A stretch of 64,000 nucleotides of DNA from Blautia sp. (GTDB taxonomy: Bacteria > Bacillota > Clostridia > Lachnospirales > Lachnospiraceae), in the NCBI GenBank assembly GCA_017463155.1, contig JAFTPT010000011.1, positions 1 to 64,000 on the forward strand, given 5' to 3'. The translations under genes and the position numbers were made by a program. Positions 18,565 through 28,153 of this stretch are shown in pieces. Below the pieces are notes generated by a model, which saw only the letters and a list, made by a program, of their open reading frames with translations, had not been told where the DNA came from and searched no databases. Numbering within the stretch: position 1 is the first letter of the stretch; each line of letters starts with the position of its first letter.

Positions 18565-19236
18565 TTATTTCTTTTTCATGACGATCTCGTCTCTGGTCTT
18601 GTAGATGTGCTCGGCCGGTACGCATCCTCTGACCGGTGACAGCGGATAGATATTGCTGTTCCGCCCGATCACGGTACCGGGATTCAGGACCGATCCGCAT
18701 CCGACTTCGACAAAATCGCCGAGCATGGCGCCGAATTTTTTGACGCCGGTCTCGATATGCTCATCGCCGTCATGGACCACGACCAGCTTTTTGTCTGATT
18801 TGACGTTGGAGCAGATGGAACCTGCGCCCATATGGGAGCGGTATCCGAGAACGGAGTCGCCTACATAGTTGTAATGCGGTACCTGCACCTTGTTGAAGAG
18901 GACCGCGTTCTTAAGCTCGGTGGAATTTCCGACGACGGCGCCTTCGCCTACGATGGCCTTGCCGCGGATAAACGCGCACTGGCGGATCTCCGCGTCCTTG
19001 CCGATGATGACGGGGCCTGTGATGGAAGCCGTGGGGGCAATCGTCGCTGATTTCGCGATCCAGACATCCTCTGCGGGATGATCATATTCGTCCGGAGAAA
19101 GCGTCGCGCCCAGCTTCAGGATAAAATCGCCGATCTCGGGAAGCACTTCCCAGGGATAGGTCTTTCCCGCGAACAGGTCTGCCGCGATGGTCTGTGTAAG
19201 ATCCAGCATGTTATCGATCGTGTAGTCCTTGATCAT
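18565..19236 (-). CDS. GlmU-like left-handed beta-helix protein
   Basis: The 223-residue product has hexapeptide repeats from about residue 60 to 200 (IAKSATIAPTASITGPVIIG, IRGKAIVGEGAVVG, VGCGSVLNPGTVIG), the fold of the acyltransferase half of GlmU. The uridylyltransferase half is absent: the first 55 residues show no nucleotide-binding motif. Similar stand-alone proteins are labelled UDP-N-acetylglucosamine pyrophosphorylase in Clostridia, but an acyl- or acetyltransferase role on a sugar is the safer reading. The ATG at 19236 is two bases after the topB stop, and its AGGAGG lies inside the end of topB, so the two are translationally coupled. Confidence 0.75.
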   Translation of the reverse strand: MIKDYTIDNMLDLTQTIAADLFAGKTYPWEVLPEIGDFILKLGATLSPDEYDHPAEDVWIAKSATIAPTASITGPVIIGKDAEIRQCAFIRGKAIVGEGAVVGNSTELKNAVLFNKVQVPHYNYVGDSVLGYRSHMGAGSICSNVKSDKKLVVVHDGDEHIETGVKKFGAMLGDFVEVGCGSVLNPGTVIGRNSNIYPLSPVRGCVPAEHIYKTRDEIVMKKK

Positions 19237-19238
19237 GT

Positions 19239-21311
19239 TCAGTTTCCTCCTTTTCTTGCCGTAGGCTTCCTGTAGTACGCCGCGGATGCGTCAAAGCACC
19301 GGAGCAGCATCTGTCTGTTCTGATACCCGTTCTGCTGCACCTGGCTGGTACGGAGCCTCACAAAGTTTTCAAGCTTGTCCATGTATTCCCGGGAGGTGAT
19401 GCTCCCCTCCGCCACATACGTAAGTCCCTTCTCCCAGCTGGCGGTGAGCTCCGGGTTGAGGAGCTGCCGGATGGAAAGGTTGACCACGTCAAAGATCATC
19501 TCGCCGAGCAGTGTCGGCGTAATGATCTGGGTCTTCTTGTTCAGGGCCAGATATTTGTTGCCGAACAGCTTTTTGAGGATCTCGGCCCGGGTCGCGCTGG
19601 TGCCGATCCCGGCGGAGCGGATCTGCGCCCGCAGCTCTTCATCCTCGATCAGCTGTCCCGCGTTCTCCATAGCCAGGATCATCGACCCGGAATTGTACCG
19701 TTTGGGTGGGGATGTCTCGCCTTCCTTGATGGACAGATTTATCACAGGAAGTATATCACCTTTTTTGAGCGTCCGCAAGGCGGAAAGGAGCGCTTCATCG
19801 CAGGAAACGTCCTCCGTCTCATTCGAGCCGTCCGAAGAACCCTCCCCGCTCTTCTCCTCGTCCTTTTTCCCTGCCGTATTCTTTTTTGCGAAGGAGTTGG
19901 TCGCGATGGCGAGCCACCCCTCCGACAGCAGCACCCGGAAGGAGGAGAAGAAGGATTCGTTACCGATCTTCGTCACGAGGTTTACCTTCTGATACTGGGC
20001 TGCCGGGAAAAAGATCCCCAGGAACCGCCGGACGATCGTCTCGTAGACCCTCTGGTGCGTCTGTGAGAGTCCCTTAAGTGCGCCAAGCCCCTGTCCTGTG
20101 GGAATGATCGCGTAGTGATCCGTGATCTGCTTGTCGTTCACGTAGCGCGTCTTCGCGATGTTCTTCCAGGCGCCCTCTTCGAGCACACGCGCCGCGATAT
20201 CCCCGGCGATCTCATAGGACCTGAGTCCGGATATGTTCTTGTTGATCTCCTTGGCGACCGCCGTGGACAGCACGTGCGCGTCCGTCCTGGGATAGGTCAC
20301 CAGTTTCTTCTCATAGAGTTCCTGTACGATCTGCAGCGTCTGGTCCGGGCTGATCTTGAAGAGCTTGGAACACACATTCTGCAGCTCCGCCAGGTTAAAA
20401 AGCATCGGCGGATTCTTTGTCTCTTTTTTCCGTTCGATCTTATCGACCAGGCAGGTGAGCGGATCGCCGGTCTCCCGGAGGATCCGGACCAGCTCCTCGG
20501 CGTCTTTTTTCTCCTTGAAGCCGTTCTCCTTGTAGAGCTTCGGCGACGCAAAATAACGGCTGCCTTCTACGGCGCGCCATTCTCCGTCAAAGTTCTCCCC
20601 CGCCAGGGCGATCGAAGAGAGCACCCGATAGAAGGGGGTCTTTACGAAGGCACGTATCTCCCTCTCTCTTCGCACTACCATGCCCAGCACGCAGGTCATC
20701 ACACGCCCGACGGCGATGGACTGGTATTTTGTCCCGAGATAGCCGGAAAGCTGCCGGCCGTACTGGATCGAAAGCGCCCTGGAAAAATTGATGCCCATCA
20801 GGTAATCTTCCTTGGCCCTAAGATAGGCCGAAGCGCCCAGGTTGTCGTAGGCGGACAGGTCTTTGGCCTCCCGGATGCCCCGGAGGATCTCCTCCTCCGT
20901 CTGTGAATCGATCCAGACACGCTTCTGTTTTTTTCCCTTGACGCCGGCCATCTGCGCGACCAGACGATAGATGTACTCTCCCTCCCGTCCGGAGTCGGTG
21001 CAGACGTAGATCGTATCCACATCCGGCCGGTTGAGGAGCCCCTTGACGATGTCGAACTGGGACTTTACGCCCGGGATCACCTCGTATTTGAACTCAGACG
21101 GCAAAAAAGGCAGGGTATCAAAACTCCACCTTTTGTACTTCATGTCGTATTTTTCCGGATAGCTCATGGTGACCAGATGCCCTACGCACCAGGTCACCAC
21201 ACTGGATTCCGATTCCAGGTATCCGTTACGACGCTGTCCGTTGATCTTGAGTGCTTTTGCGAATTCCTGCGCAACGCTGGGTTTTTCCGCAATGTATAAC
21301 GATTTTGCCAT
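19239..21311 (-). CDS. topB: DNA topoisomerase III
   Basis: The 690-residue product is a type IA topoisomerase. The Toprim domain opens with IAEKPSVA (catalytic Glu) and carries DSGREGEYIYR near residue 107; the active-site tyrosine is Y340 in LVTYPRTDAH. These enzymes cut one strand through a 5'-phosphotyrosine and decatenate replication or recombination intermediates. No C-terminal zinc fingers are present, as is usual for TopB. A Lys/Glu/Ser-rich insert lies near residues 470-500 (KKDEEKSGEGSSDGSNETED). The ATG abuts the stop codon of the formate/nitrite channel gene without a gap, which is odd for a pair of unrelated function but typical of a tightly packed operon. Confidence 0.95.
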   Translation of the reverse strand: MAKSLYIAEKPSVAQEFAKALKINGQRRNGYLESESSVVTWCVGHLVTMSYPEKYDMKYKRWSFDTLPFLPSEFKYEVIPGVKSQFDIVKGLLNRPDVDTIYVCTDSGREGEYIYRLVAQMAGVKGKKQKRVWIDSQTEEEILRGIREAKDLSAYDNLGASAYLRAKEDYLMGINFSRALSIQYGRQLSGYLGTKYQSIAVGRVMTCVLGMVVRREREIRAFVKTPFYRVLSSIALAGENFDGEWRAVEGSRYFASPKLYKENGFKEKKDAEELVRILRETGDPLTCLVDKIERKKETKNPPMLFNLAELQNVCSKLFKISPDQTLQIVQELYEKKLVTYPRTDAHVLSTAVAKEINKNISGLRSYEIAGDIAARVLEEGAWKNIAKTRYVNDKQITDHYAIIPTGQGLGALKGLSQTHQRVYETIVRRFLGIFFPAAQYQKVNLVTKIGNESFFSSFRVLLSEGWLAIATNSFAKKNTAGKKDEEKSGEGSSDGSNETEDVSCDEALLSALRTLKKGDILPVINLSIKEGETSPPKRYNSGSMILAMENAGQLIEDEELRAQIRSAGIGTSATRAEILKKLFGNKYLALNKKTQIITPTLLGEMIFDVVNLSIRQLLNPELTASWEKGLTYVAEGSITSREYMDKLENFVRLRTSQVQQNGYQNRQMLLRCFDASAAYYRKPTARKGGN

Positions 21312-22070
21312 TTATTGATCCGCGCTCATCTTTCTGATCGGCCATGCGAGCAGCACCGCGCCGCCCACCATGTTGCCGATGGTCACAACCAGCATACTCT
21401 TCAGGACTGCCCCGATGGAAAGTCCCGGTACGATGCACATTCCGATGGTAAACACGCCCATGTTGGCGATACAGTGTTCAAAGCCGCTGGCGACAAAGCC
21501 CGTGATACAGAGGGTGATCATCAGGATCTTGCCGACCTCCTCCTTGAGCTTCAGGCCGCAGAGCACGCCCAGGCAAACGAAGAAGTTGCAGAGCACCGCG
21601 CGGAAGAACATCTGTCCGACAGGGATCGCGACCTTGTTGGGAACAAAGCCTTCAAAATAGCTCTGCGTTCCGGAAAGACCCGCGCCTACCCAGATCAGTG
21701 CAAAGATCAGGCAGCCGACAAAATTGCCGATATAGCTGACCAGCCACACCTTGCCGACCTGGCCCCAGGTCACCTTCTTATCATAGGCGCCAAAGGCCAT
21801 GACCAGGTTATTGCCGGTAAATAACTCTCCGCCCACCATGATGATCAGGATGACGGCGATGGAGAACACGACAGCGCTCAGGAATTTGCCGAGCTCCGGC
21901 ATCACGCCGCCCGCGAACATGTTCCCGACCACGTTGCTGAATACCACGGCCACGTCGATAAAGAAGCCTGCCATGATGGCTTTCAGAAAGTATTTAAAAA
22001 TATTGCTGTTGACAAGATTGCTCTTTGCCTTCGCGGCATTTGAAATTTTAGTGACATCTTCGAAATTCAT
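21312..22070 (-). CDS. Formate/nitrite transporter family channel
   Basis: The 252-residue protein has about six membrane helices and the FNT pattern: KAIMAGFFIDVAVVFSN, the GGELFTGNN loop after helix 2, and GFEHCIANM between helices 4 and 5 with the conserved central histidine. FNT pentamers pass formate, nitrite or hydrosulfide. In a fermenting anaerobe formate export is the most likely job and would fit with glycyl radical chemistry elsewhere in the genome, but the substrate cannot be read from sequence here. It lies between asd and topB in the same-strand run; an AGGGGG stretch precedes the ATG. Confidence 0.88.
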   Translation of the reverse strand: MNFEDVTKISNAAKAKSNLVNSNIFKYFLKAIMAGFFIDVAVVFSNVVGNMFAGGVMPELGKFLSAVVFSIAVILIIMVGGELFTGNNLVMAFGAYDKKVTWGQVGKVWLVSYIGNFVGCLIFALIWVGAGLSGTQSYFEGFVPNKVAIPVGQMFFRAVLCNFFVCLGVLCGLKLKEEVGKILMITLCITGFVASGFEHCIANMGVFTIGMCIVPGLSIGAVLKSMLVVTIGNMVGGAVLLAWPIRKMSADQ

Positions 22071-22158
22071 AACTCTATTTTCCCCCTGCGAAACCTCTTA
22101 TGGTTCTATCATGATGATGACGTGTCGTCCGACTCTTGCGGCGCTGTGATCATCTTAC

Positions 22159-23244
22159 TTATTTTGCTGTAATGTACCCCTTCGCCTTCAGCGTCTCGGC
22201 GCAGAGGATCCCGCCGCCGGCAGCGCCGCGGACGGTGTTGTGTGAAAGTCCGACGAACTTCCAGTCATACAGCTTATCTTCACGGAGACGTCCGACGGAA
22301 ATGCCCATGCCGTTCTCAAAGTCCACGTCCAGCTTGACCTGGGGACGATTGTCCTCCTCCATGTACCGGATGAACTGCTTCGGAGCGCTCGGAAGCTCGA
22401 GTTCCTGCGGAAGGCCGCGGAAACTCTGCAGCGCCTCGATCAGCTGCTCCTTGGTTGCTTTTTTGCGAAGCTTTACGAACACGGCGGCGGTATGGCCGTT
22501 CAGCACCGGCACACGGATGCACTGGCAGTCGATCACGGGCGTCTCGGCCGGAACGATCTGTCCATCCTTTACCTCGCCCCAGATGCGGAGCGGTTCCTTC
22601 TCGCTCTTTTCCTCTTCTCCTCCGATGTAGGGGATGACGTTCTCGACCATCTCCGGCCAGTCCTTGAAGGTCTTGCCGGCGCCGGAGATCGCCTGGTAGG
22701 TCGTCACCACGACCTCGTAGGGCTCAAATTCCTTCCACGCGGTCAGGACCGGCGCGTAGCTCTGGATCGAGCAGTTGGGCTTGACCGCGATGAAGCCCCG
22801 GGTCGTGCCGAGGCGCTTTTTCTGGTCCTCGATCACTGCAAAATGCTCCGGATTGATCTCCGGGATGACCATCGGCACATCCGGCGTCCAGCGATGGGCG
22901 CTGTTGTTGCTGACGACCGGGGTCTCGGTCTTTGCATAGGCTTCCTCGATGGCCTTGATCTCTTCCTTGGACATATCGACGGCGGAGAAAACAAAATCCA
23001 CGGTCGCCGCCACTTTTTCGACGTCGCTCACGTTCATAACGACAAGCTTCTTGACTGCCTCGGGCATCGGCGTATCCATTTTCCACCGTCCGCCGACGGC
23101 TTCCTCATAGGTCTTGCCAGCGCTTCGCTGGCTGGCCGCTACGGTCACGACCTCAAACCAGGGATGCCCTTCCAGAAGCGAAATAAAACGCTGGCCTACC
23201 ATACCGGTAGCGCCAAGGATTCCCACTCTCAGCTTTTCACTCAT
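22159..23244 (-). CDS. asd: Aspartate-semialdehyde dehydrogenase
   Basis: The ATG at 23244 follows AGGAGG by seven bases and opens MSEKLRVGILGATGMVGQRF, a Rossmann GxxGxxG. The longer frame to 23541 overlaps argH and is not used. The 361-residue enzyme is the yeast/archaeal-type Asd: the catalytic cysteine is C158 in VKPNCSIQ, and GAGKTF and HTAAVF motifs follow. It reduces aspartyl phosphate to aspartate semialdehyde with NADPH, the branch point to lysine, methionine and threonine. It lies behind argH in a run of biosynthetic genes. Confidence 0.93.
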   Translation of the reverse strand: MSEKLRVGILGATGMVGQRFISLLEGHPWFEVVTVAASQRSAGKTYEEAVGGRWKMDTPMPEAVKKLVVMNVSDVEKVAATVDFVFSAVDMSKEEIKAIEEAYAKTETPVVSNNSAHRWTPDVPMVIPEINPEHFAVIEDQKKRLGTTRGFIAVKPNCSIQSYAPVLTAWKEFEPYEVVVTTYQAISGAGKTFKDWPEMVENVIPYIGGEEEKSEKEPLRIWGEVKDGQIVPAETPVIDCQCIRVPVLNGHTAAVFVKLRKKATKEQLIEALQSFRGLPQELELPSAPKQFIRYMEEDNRPQVKLDVDFENGMGISVGRLREDKLYDWKFVGLSHNTVRGAAGGGILCAETLKAKGYITAK

Positions 23245-23305
23245 GTCCTTACCTCCTGCTGAATGATTTGATTTATGATGACGGATCAGCTCCGTTCCTG
23301 ACACT

Positions 23306-24685
23306 TCAGTTATTCTGCAGATACTCCCGGCACATGGCCAGGACCTGCTGCATGGCCTCCCGTCCGGGAGCGCCGATGGTGTTCCGCGTCTCCACGCAGG
23401 TTTCCATGGAGATCGCTTCATAGATATCTTCCTTGAATACAGGGCAGATCGCCTGGTACTCGGAAATGGGCAGCTCGTCGAGCGAGCAGTCCTTTTCGAT
23501 GCATAAGAGCACCAGCCTGCCGATGATCCCGTGGGCGTCACGGAAGGGCACGCCGTTCTTGACCAGGTAATCGGCCGCGTCCGTCGCGTTGGTAAATCCC
23601 TTTGCCGCGCTCCTCTTCATGACATCCTTCCGGAATCCCATGGTGGAGATCATGCCGGTAAACAGAGCCAGGCATCCTTTTACGGTATCGATGGCGTCAA
23701 AGGTGAGTTCCTTGTCCTCCTGCATATCCTTGTTGTAGGCCAGCGGGAGCCCCTTCATCGTGGACAGCATCTGTGTCAGAGCACCGTAGACCCGTCCGGT
23801 CTTGCCGCGGATCAGTTCGGCGATATCCGGGTTCTTTTTCTGCGGCATGATGCTGCTGCCGGTGCTGTAGGCGTCGTCGATCTCGACGAAGCGGTATTCG
23901 TTGGAATTCCAGATGATGATCTCCTCGCAGAACCTGCTGAGATGCATCATGATGGTGGACAGTGCCGAAAGAAGTTCGATCACGTAGTCCCTGTCGGAAA
24001 CGGAATCCATGCTGTTCCGGGTCGGTCCGTCAAAGCCGAGCAGCTCAGCCGTATACTCCCGGTCCAGCGGGTAGGTGGTCCCCGCCAGAGCCCCTGCGCC
24101 AAGAGGACAGGTGTTCATGCGCCTGCGGATATCATGCATGCGGTCCCGGTCCCGCCGGAACATTTCAAAATAGGCGCCCACATGGTGCGCAAGCGTCACG
24201 GGCTGCGCCTTCTGCAGATGGGTAAAGCCCGGCATCACGGTGCCCGTATGCTCCTCCATCAATGTATAAAGCCGGCGGAGCAGTTCAAGAAGAAGTCCGT
24301 CGATCTCGTCGATCTCGTCACGGACGAACAGTTTCATGTCCAGCGCGACCTGGTCGTTCCGGCTCCGGCCCGTGTGCAGCTTTTTGCCGGCGTCCCCGAT
24401 CCTCTCGGTCAGCACCGCCTCCACAAAGCTGTGGATGTCCTCATATTCGGATGTGATCGAAAGCCGTCCTTCCTTCACGTCCGCAAGGATTCCTTTCAGC
24501 CCTTCGGTGATGGCGTTCATCTCCTCTTCGGTGATGATCCCCTGCCTGCCGAGCATCGCCACATGGGCGAGGCTTCCGCGGATATCCTGCTCGTAAAATT
24601 TCTGATCAAAAGAGATGGACGCGTTGAACGCGTAGACGAGCTTGTCGGTCTCTTTTGTAAAGCGTCCTCCCCAAAGCTGTGCCAT
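23306..24685 (-). CDS. argH: Argininosuccinate lyase
   Basis: The 459-residue product starts MAQLWGGRFTKETDKLV, the usual ArgH start, and has the fumarase/aspartase superfamily signature GSSIMPQKKNPD near residue 280 with its catalytic serine. Other family blocks are SRNDQVALD near residue 110 and THLQKAQP near 158. It splits argininosuccinate into arginine and fumarate, the last step of arginine synthesis. No argG or other arginine genes are beside it. GAGGAG lies close to the ATG. A GCTATGAT direct repeat and an extended -10 (TGCTATGAT) in the 65-base gap before it may be a separate promoter. Confidence 0.96.
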   Translation of the reverse strand: MAQLWGGRFTKETDKLVYAFNASISFDQKFYEQDIRGSLAHVAMLGRQGIITEEEMNAITEGLKGILADVKEGRLSITSEYEDIHSFVEAVLTERIGDAGKKLHTGRSRNDQVALDMKLFVRDEIDEIDGLLLELLRRLYTLMEEHTGTVMPGFTHLQKAQPVTLAHHVGAYFEMFRRDRDRMHDIRRRMNTCPLGAGALAGTTYPLDREYTAELLGFDGPTRNSMDSVSDRDYVIELLSALSTIMMHLSRFCEEIIIWNSNEYRFVEIDDAYSTGSSIMPQKKNPDIAELIRGKTGRVYGALTQMLSTMKGLPLAYNKDMQEDKELTFDAIDTVKGCLALFTGMISTMGFRKDVMKRSAAKGFTNATDAADYLVKNGVPFRDAHGIIGRLVLLCIEKDCSLDELPISEYQAICPVFKEDIYEAISMETCVETRNTIGAPGREAMQQVLAMCREYLQNN

Positions 24686-24750
24686 ATTCTCTCCTCACTT
24701 TTCCTGTCGGTCTTCAGGTTCCTACTATCATAGCACATGTTTCACAAAAA

Positions 24751-25392
24751 TCATAGCGGATTTTTGTGTGTTTTGCCATTATTTTGTTTTGAATACACAC
24801 AGCCGCAGTAGTTCTGCCTGTACAGGTCATATTCCCTGGACAGCTCGATGGAACGCTTGTAGCCGTTTTTCTTTTTGAAATCCGAAGGAAGATGTTCGAC
24901 CTGGTAGATATCTCCCAGCTCCTGCCCGATCTCGTTGATCTTCGCGGCATTCTTAAGCGGACTGATGGAGAGCGTGGTCGTAAAGTAATCACATCCAAGC
25001 TCCCTTGCATAGCGGGCGGCCTCCTCCATCCGGAGCCGGTAGCAGCGGAAGCACCTCTCTCCTCCCTCCGGGACCAGCTCGAGTCCCCGGGCCATCTCGT
25101 AGAATCGTTCCGGCTCATAGGCCCCTTCCAGAAGGTTCACGGGGTGCTGGAATTCCATGGCGCCGATCAGCCTTTTCAGCTCCTCGACCCGTTTATGGTA
25201 TTCCTCCTCGGGCGAGATGTTCGGATTATAATAAAGGACCGTGATCGTAAAGTACCGGCTCAGATATTCCAGCACATAGCTGCTGCAGGGTGCGCAGCAG
25301 CTGTGCAGAAGAAGGTGCGGCACCCGGCCCGAAGACTCGAGCTCACTGATCAGCTTGTCCAGTTCTCTCTGATAATTAACAGGATTGGCCAA
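24751..25392 (-). CDS. queH: Epoxyqueuosine reductase QueH
   Basis: The 213-residue protein shows all QueH cysteine motifs: HSCCAPC (residues 30-36), CFRCYRLR near 113, and NYCGCVYS near 195. QueH performs the last step of queuosine synthesis in tRNA and replaces the cobalamin-dependent QueG, so it needs no B12. The start is probably the TTG at 25392: GGGGGAG lies four bases before it and no ATG is available before the conserved HSCC motif. It overlaps the psd stop by 17 bases, so the genes are translationally coupled. Confidence 0.92.
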   Translation of the reverse strand: MANPVNYQRELDKLISELESSGRVPHLLLHSCCAPCSSYVLEYLSRYFTITVLYYNPNISPEEEYHKRVEELKRLIGAMEFQHPVNLLEGAYEPERFYEMARGLELVPEGGERCFRCYRLRMEEAARYARELGCDYFTTTLSISPLKNAAKINEIGQELGDIYQVEHLPSDFKKKNGYKRSIELSREYDLYRQNYCGCVYSKQNNGKTHKNPL

Positions 25393-26242
25393 TTTTCTCC
25401 CCCATTTTCACGATGGTCTCGTACCCGTTCTCCGTATTGGTAAGAAGATTCTCATCGATCCGGACCCGGCCTTTCTGCAGCAGCAGGACGATCGTGGAGC
25501 CGCCGAACTCGAACATGCCCTTTTCCTCGCCCTTCTGCACCCGGGCGGCGCAGGGCACATGGTTGGTGATCTTCCCGACGATCATCGCCCCGACCTCCGC
25601 CATCAGGACCGTGCCGAGATGCGATGTCCGGATCAGGCAGTATTCGCGGGTGTTCTCCGTGTATACCGGGACGGCCTCATTGGCCGCCGGATTCACGGTA
25701 TGGTAGACACCCTTCAGGTACACCTGGTCCGACTTCATGCCTCCGGCCGGATAACAATAATGATGATAATTATCCACCGTCAGGCGCAGCACCACGGCGT
25801 ATCCTCCCCGGAAGTGCTTTGCCAGATGACTGTTCCGGAGAAATTCCCCGGCTGTGTAGGTCCGTCCTTTCACATAAAAACGGCTGTCATCACCGATCCG
25901 CGAAACAGAAACCTTCCCGTCACAGGGACTCACGAGGATATCCTCTCCCGGTGCTACAGGACGTGCTTCCGGGCGGATCCTCCTTGTAAAAAAGTCGTTG
26001 TAGGAGTGATAATCGGCCTCCTCGTACTCCGTCATATCGATCGAGCTGTTCCTCAGGAAGCCGGGGATCAGATGCCTCGAAATGCCGGAGGACAGAAAAA
26101 TGCCTGCCGCCCGGGTAAGCCAGGGCTTCACAAGCGCCCCGACCGCCAGACGTCCGGCATGATCATTGTAAAGACGGGCAAGAAGCTTGTCCTGCCCGGT
26201 CTCTTCGTTCATGATATTCCCTTTTCGGTCTATGTATTTCAT
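25376..26242 (-). CDS. psd: Phosphatidylserine decarboxylase
   Basis: The 288-residue product has the autocleavage site GGST near 247-250; S249 would become the pyruvoyl group after cleavage into alpha and beta chains. The block VDNYHHYCYP near residue 155 and SPCDG near 105 also fit. It converts phosphatidylserine to phosphatidylethanolamine at the membrane. It follows pssA by 21 bases, so the two steps are encoded together. The ATG at 26242 is kept because MKYIDRKG is usual in this subgroup; an ATG at 26212 with AAAGGG five bases before it is an alternative. Confidence 0.93.
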   Translation of the reverse strand: MKYIDRKGNIMNEETGQDKLLARLYNDHAGRLAVGALVKPWLTRAAGIFLSSGISRHLIPGFLRNSSIDMTEYEEADYHSYNDFFTRRIRPEARPVAPGEDILVSPCDGKVSVSRIGDDSRFYVKGRTYTAGEFLRNSHLAKHFRGGYAVVLRLTVDNYHHYCYPAGGMKSDQVYLKGVYHTVNPAANEAVPVYTENTREYCLIRTSHLGTVLMAEVGAMIVGKITNHVPCAARVQKGEEKGMFEFGGSTIVLLLQKGRVRIDENLLTNTENGYETIVKMGEKIGQSC

Positions 26243-26263
26243 AAATGATACACCTGCGGTTCT

Positions 26264-26881
26264 TTACAGAAGATGGAACATATGGGCCAGCAGGAGGGCT
26301 ATCACTGCCACGATCAGGATGACGCCCGGATTCTGCGGTTTTTTGATCTTGATATTGCTGATGAACAGGATGCCGACGATCAGCACCACAATGTGCAGGA
26401 TCAGCACGAAGCCATGCCTTCCGACATTCCGGAAGAGGTACATGAACGGCAGAACGATCGCCATGGAGGTGATCGGAAGCCCCTGATAGTATTTCCGGGG
26501 GCCTTCTTCGCCGGCCTGACGCTTCGCTTCCATCACATTAAAATAACCCAGCCTGATCACGGACGCGGCCCCGTAGAAGCACAGGATCGCCACACCGATC
26601 GGTCCATGCATGCCCATACAGTAGCTGATCACGATGGGGAATACGCCGAAGCAGACCACATCGCACAGGGAATCGATCTGGATGCCGAAGCTCTTCTCGT
26701 CCTCGGTCCTGTCTTTTTTGGTGCGGGCGATCTTCCCGTCAAACATGTCACATAATCCCGAGATCGCCAGGCACAGGATGGCCCTCCGGAAATTTCCCTG
26801 CATGGCATGTGTCATGCCATAGATGGATATCATAAGGCTGACGTAGGTCAGGACAACGGTATAATCATAAAATCCAAGCAT
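26264..26881 (-). CDS. pssA: CDP-diacylglycerol-serine O-phosphatidyltransferase
   Basis: The 205-residue membrane protein carries the CDP-alcohol phosphatidyltransferase motif with DGKIAR near residue 48 and GIQIDSLCD near 65; the spacer between the two is longer than in the classical motif, as in the PssA2 type. About six further helices follow. It makes phosphatidylserine from CDP-diacylglycerol and serine, the substrate for psd downstream. AAGGAG lies nine bases before the ATG, inside the end of the flippase-like gene. Confidence 0.9.
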   Translation of the reverse strand: MLGFYDYTVVLTYVSLMISIYGMTHAMQGNFRRAILCLAISGLCDMFDGKIARTKKDRTEDEKSFGIQIDSLCDVVCFGVFPIVISYCMGMHGPIGVAILCFYGAASVIRLGYFNVMEAKRQAGEEGPRKYYQGLPITSMAIVLPFMYLFRNVGRHGFVLILHIVVLIVGILFISNIKIKKPQNPGVILIVAVIALLLAHMFHLL

Positions 26882-26887
26882 ATGTGC

Positions 26888-27925
26888 TTACTCCTTTGCT
26901 TCTACTTCGTTTTGATCCTTGATGACCACATGCGCCACACAGGTCATCAGTGCGCTGACCAGCATTTCTCCATAATAGGAGATCCCGCGGCTGAGCAGCA
27001 TGGAAGGCAGCAGCAGGCTGCCGAAAACGGGCTCGAACATGGCCAGGTACAGGGTCTCGCTGATGCCCATGCCTCCGGGCAGCGGCAGCATGTCCACCGA
27101 CACGGAGATCACCGACTGAAGCAGCGTGATCGTAATAAAGCCATATCCGGAAAGGCCGAGGGCCTTGTATACCCAGTAGGTGATCGTAAAGTGAAAGAAT
27201 CTCTGCGCGATCGTGATCAGCAGCACGTTGAAGATCACTCTCTTGTGCGTCGCCCAGAAGGCCGCCGTCTCGTGATACTGGTTCATGGAGGCTTCGAGTT
27301 TCTCCGTCCTGCTCTCCTTATGCTTGAGCAGATGAAGCTTTTCGAGGATCCTGAGCCCCTTGTGCATGATCCACTTGGCAAGTCCGGGGGCAAACACCAG
27401 CACCAGCATGCCCGACACGCAGAACACATTCATGAGAACGCCGACATAGAAGACCCACATGAGATCCCCCAGATAGCCTTCAAGGAAGCTCCGACAAAAC
27501 AGGAATACGGCCACACCGATGATCACCAGTACAGCCTTGTACGTGATGGTGACGATCATCAGGACCAATGTGGTTACCGGGACCGGCAGTTTATCCTTGC
27601 GCATATAGTAGATCTGCATGGGCTGCCCGCCGGTGGCCGACGGCGTGATACAGCTGAAGAAGAACCCCACGAACGAATAAAGAGCGCAATGGCTCATACG
27701 GATATCGGCTCCGAGCGTCTTCATCATATAATAGATGACCGTCGATTCCCCGATGATGAACGTGATCAGGCAGACCAGCGCGATCAGAAGATAGCCGGGC
27801 TTCGCATGGGATGCGACCGCGATGATCTCGCCTACGTCCTTTCCTCTGAACACGAGATAGACCGTGATCCCGAAGATCACTGCCATAAATATGATATTCC
27901 AAAGCATCTTCTTTTTGGATGCCAT
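26888..27925 (-). CDS. Lysylphosphatidylglycerol synthase TM-region (flippase-like) protein
   Basis: The product of about 345 residues is an integral membrane protein with eight or so helices matching the LPG_synthase_TM / YbhN family: GFFFSCITPSATGGQP near residue 90 and MLPLPGGMGISET near 290 are the hallmark blocks. In MprF this part flips aminoacyl-phospholipids; the soluble aminoacyl-transferase domain is absent here, so it is likely a lipid flippase or carrier of unknown cargo. It heads the pssA-psd unit, which suggests a link to aminophospholipids. The ATG at 27925 is preferred over a TTG at 27961, because the -10 box at 27975 would put the transcript start only a few bases before that TTG. 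Confidence 0.85.
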   Translation of the reverse strand: MASKKKMLWNIIFMAVIFGITVYLVFRGKDVGEIIAVASHAKPGYLLIALVCLITFIIGESTVIYYMMKTLGADIRMSHCALYSFVGFFFSCITPSATGGQPMQIYYMRKDKLPVPVTTLVLMIVTITYKAVLVIIGVAVFLFCRSFLEGYLGDLMWVFYVGVLMNVFCVSGMLVLVFAPGLAKWIMHKGLRILEKLHLLKHKESRTEKLEASMNQYHETAAFWATHKRVIFNVLLITIAQRFFHFTITYWVYKALGLSGYGFITITLLQSVISVSVDMLPLPGGMGISETLYLAMFEPVFGSLLLPSMLLSRGISYYGEMLVSALMTCVAHVVIKDQNEVEAKE

Positions 27926-27974
27926 TTTTTCACTCTTTTCAATATTGTATTTAGAACGCAAAATCTCTTTTAGG

Positions 27975-27980
27975 ATTATA
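27975..27980 (-). promoter_or_regulatory. Extended -10 promoter for the lipid gene run
   Basis: TATAAT preceded by TGC on the minus strand, an extended -10 element. No clear -35 box is seen. It lies about 50 bases before the ATG of the flippase-like gene and would serve pssA, psd and queH as well. Confidence 0.55.
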
Positions 27981-28073
27981 GCACATGATACGGCAATATC
28001 CTACTGGTAAAAATGTTATGATTTATTAAAAAAGTCTTAAATATAAAATTTCTATTATTTTCAGAGAATTCCT

Positions 28074-28102
28074 TTGCCTTCAACAGACTGATGTGGTAAA
28101 AT
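28074..28102 (+). promoter_or_regulatory. Promoter of the secreted protein gene
   Basis: TTGCCT (28074-28079), 17-base spacer ending in TGG, and TAAAAT (28097-28102), an extended -10. The start codon is about 50 bases downstream. Confidence 0.65.
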
Positions 28103-28153
28103 GCTTTTGAAGTATTCAAACAAATCTCATAATCTGAGGAGGAGGTTTCTATT

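Noticed and set aside
23245-23541. 99-residue N-terminal extension of Asd
   Set aside because: It overlaps argH in another frame; the ATG at 23244 has a perfect AGGAGG and starts the Rossmann fold.
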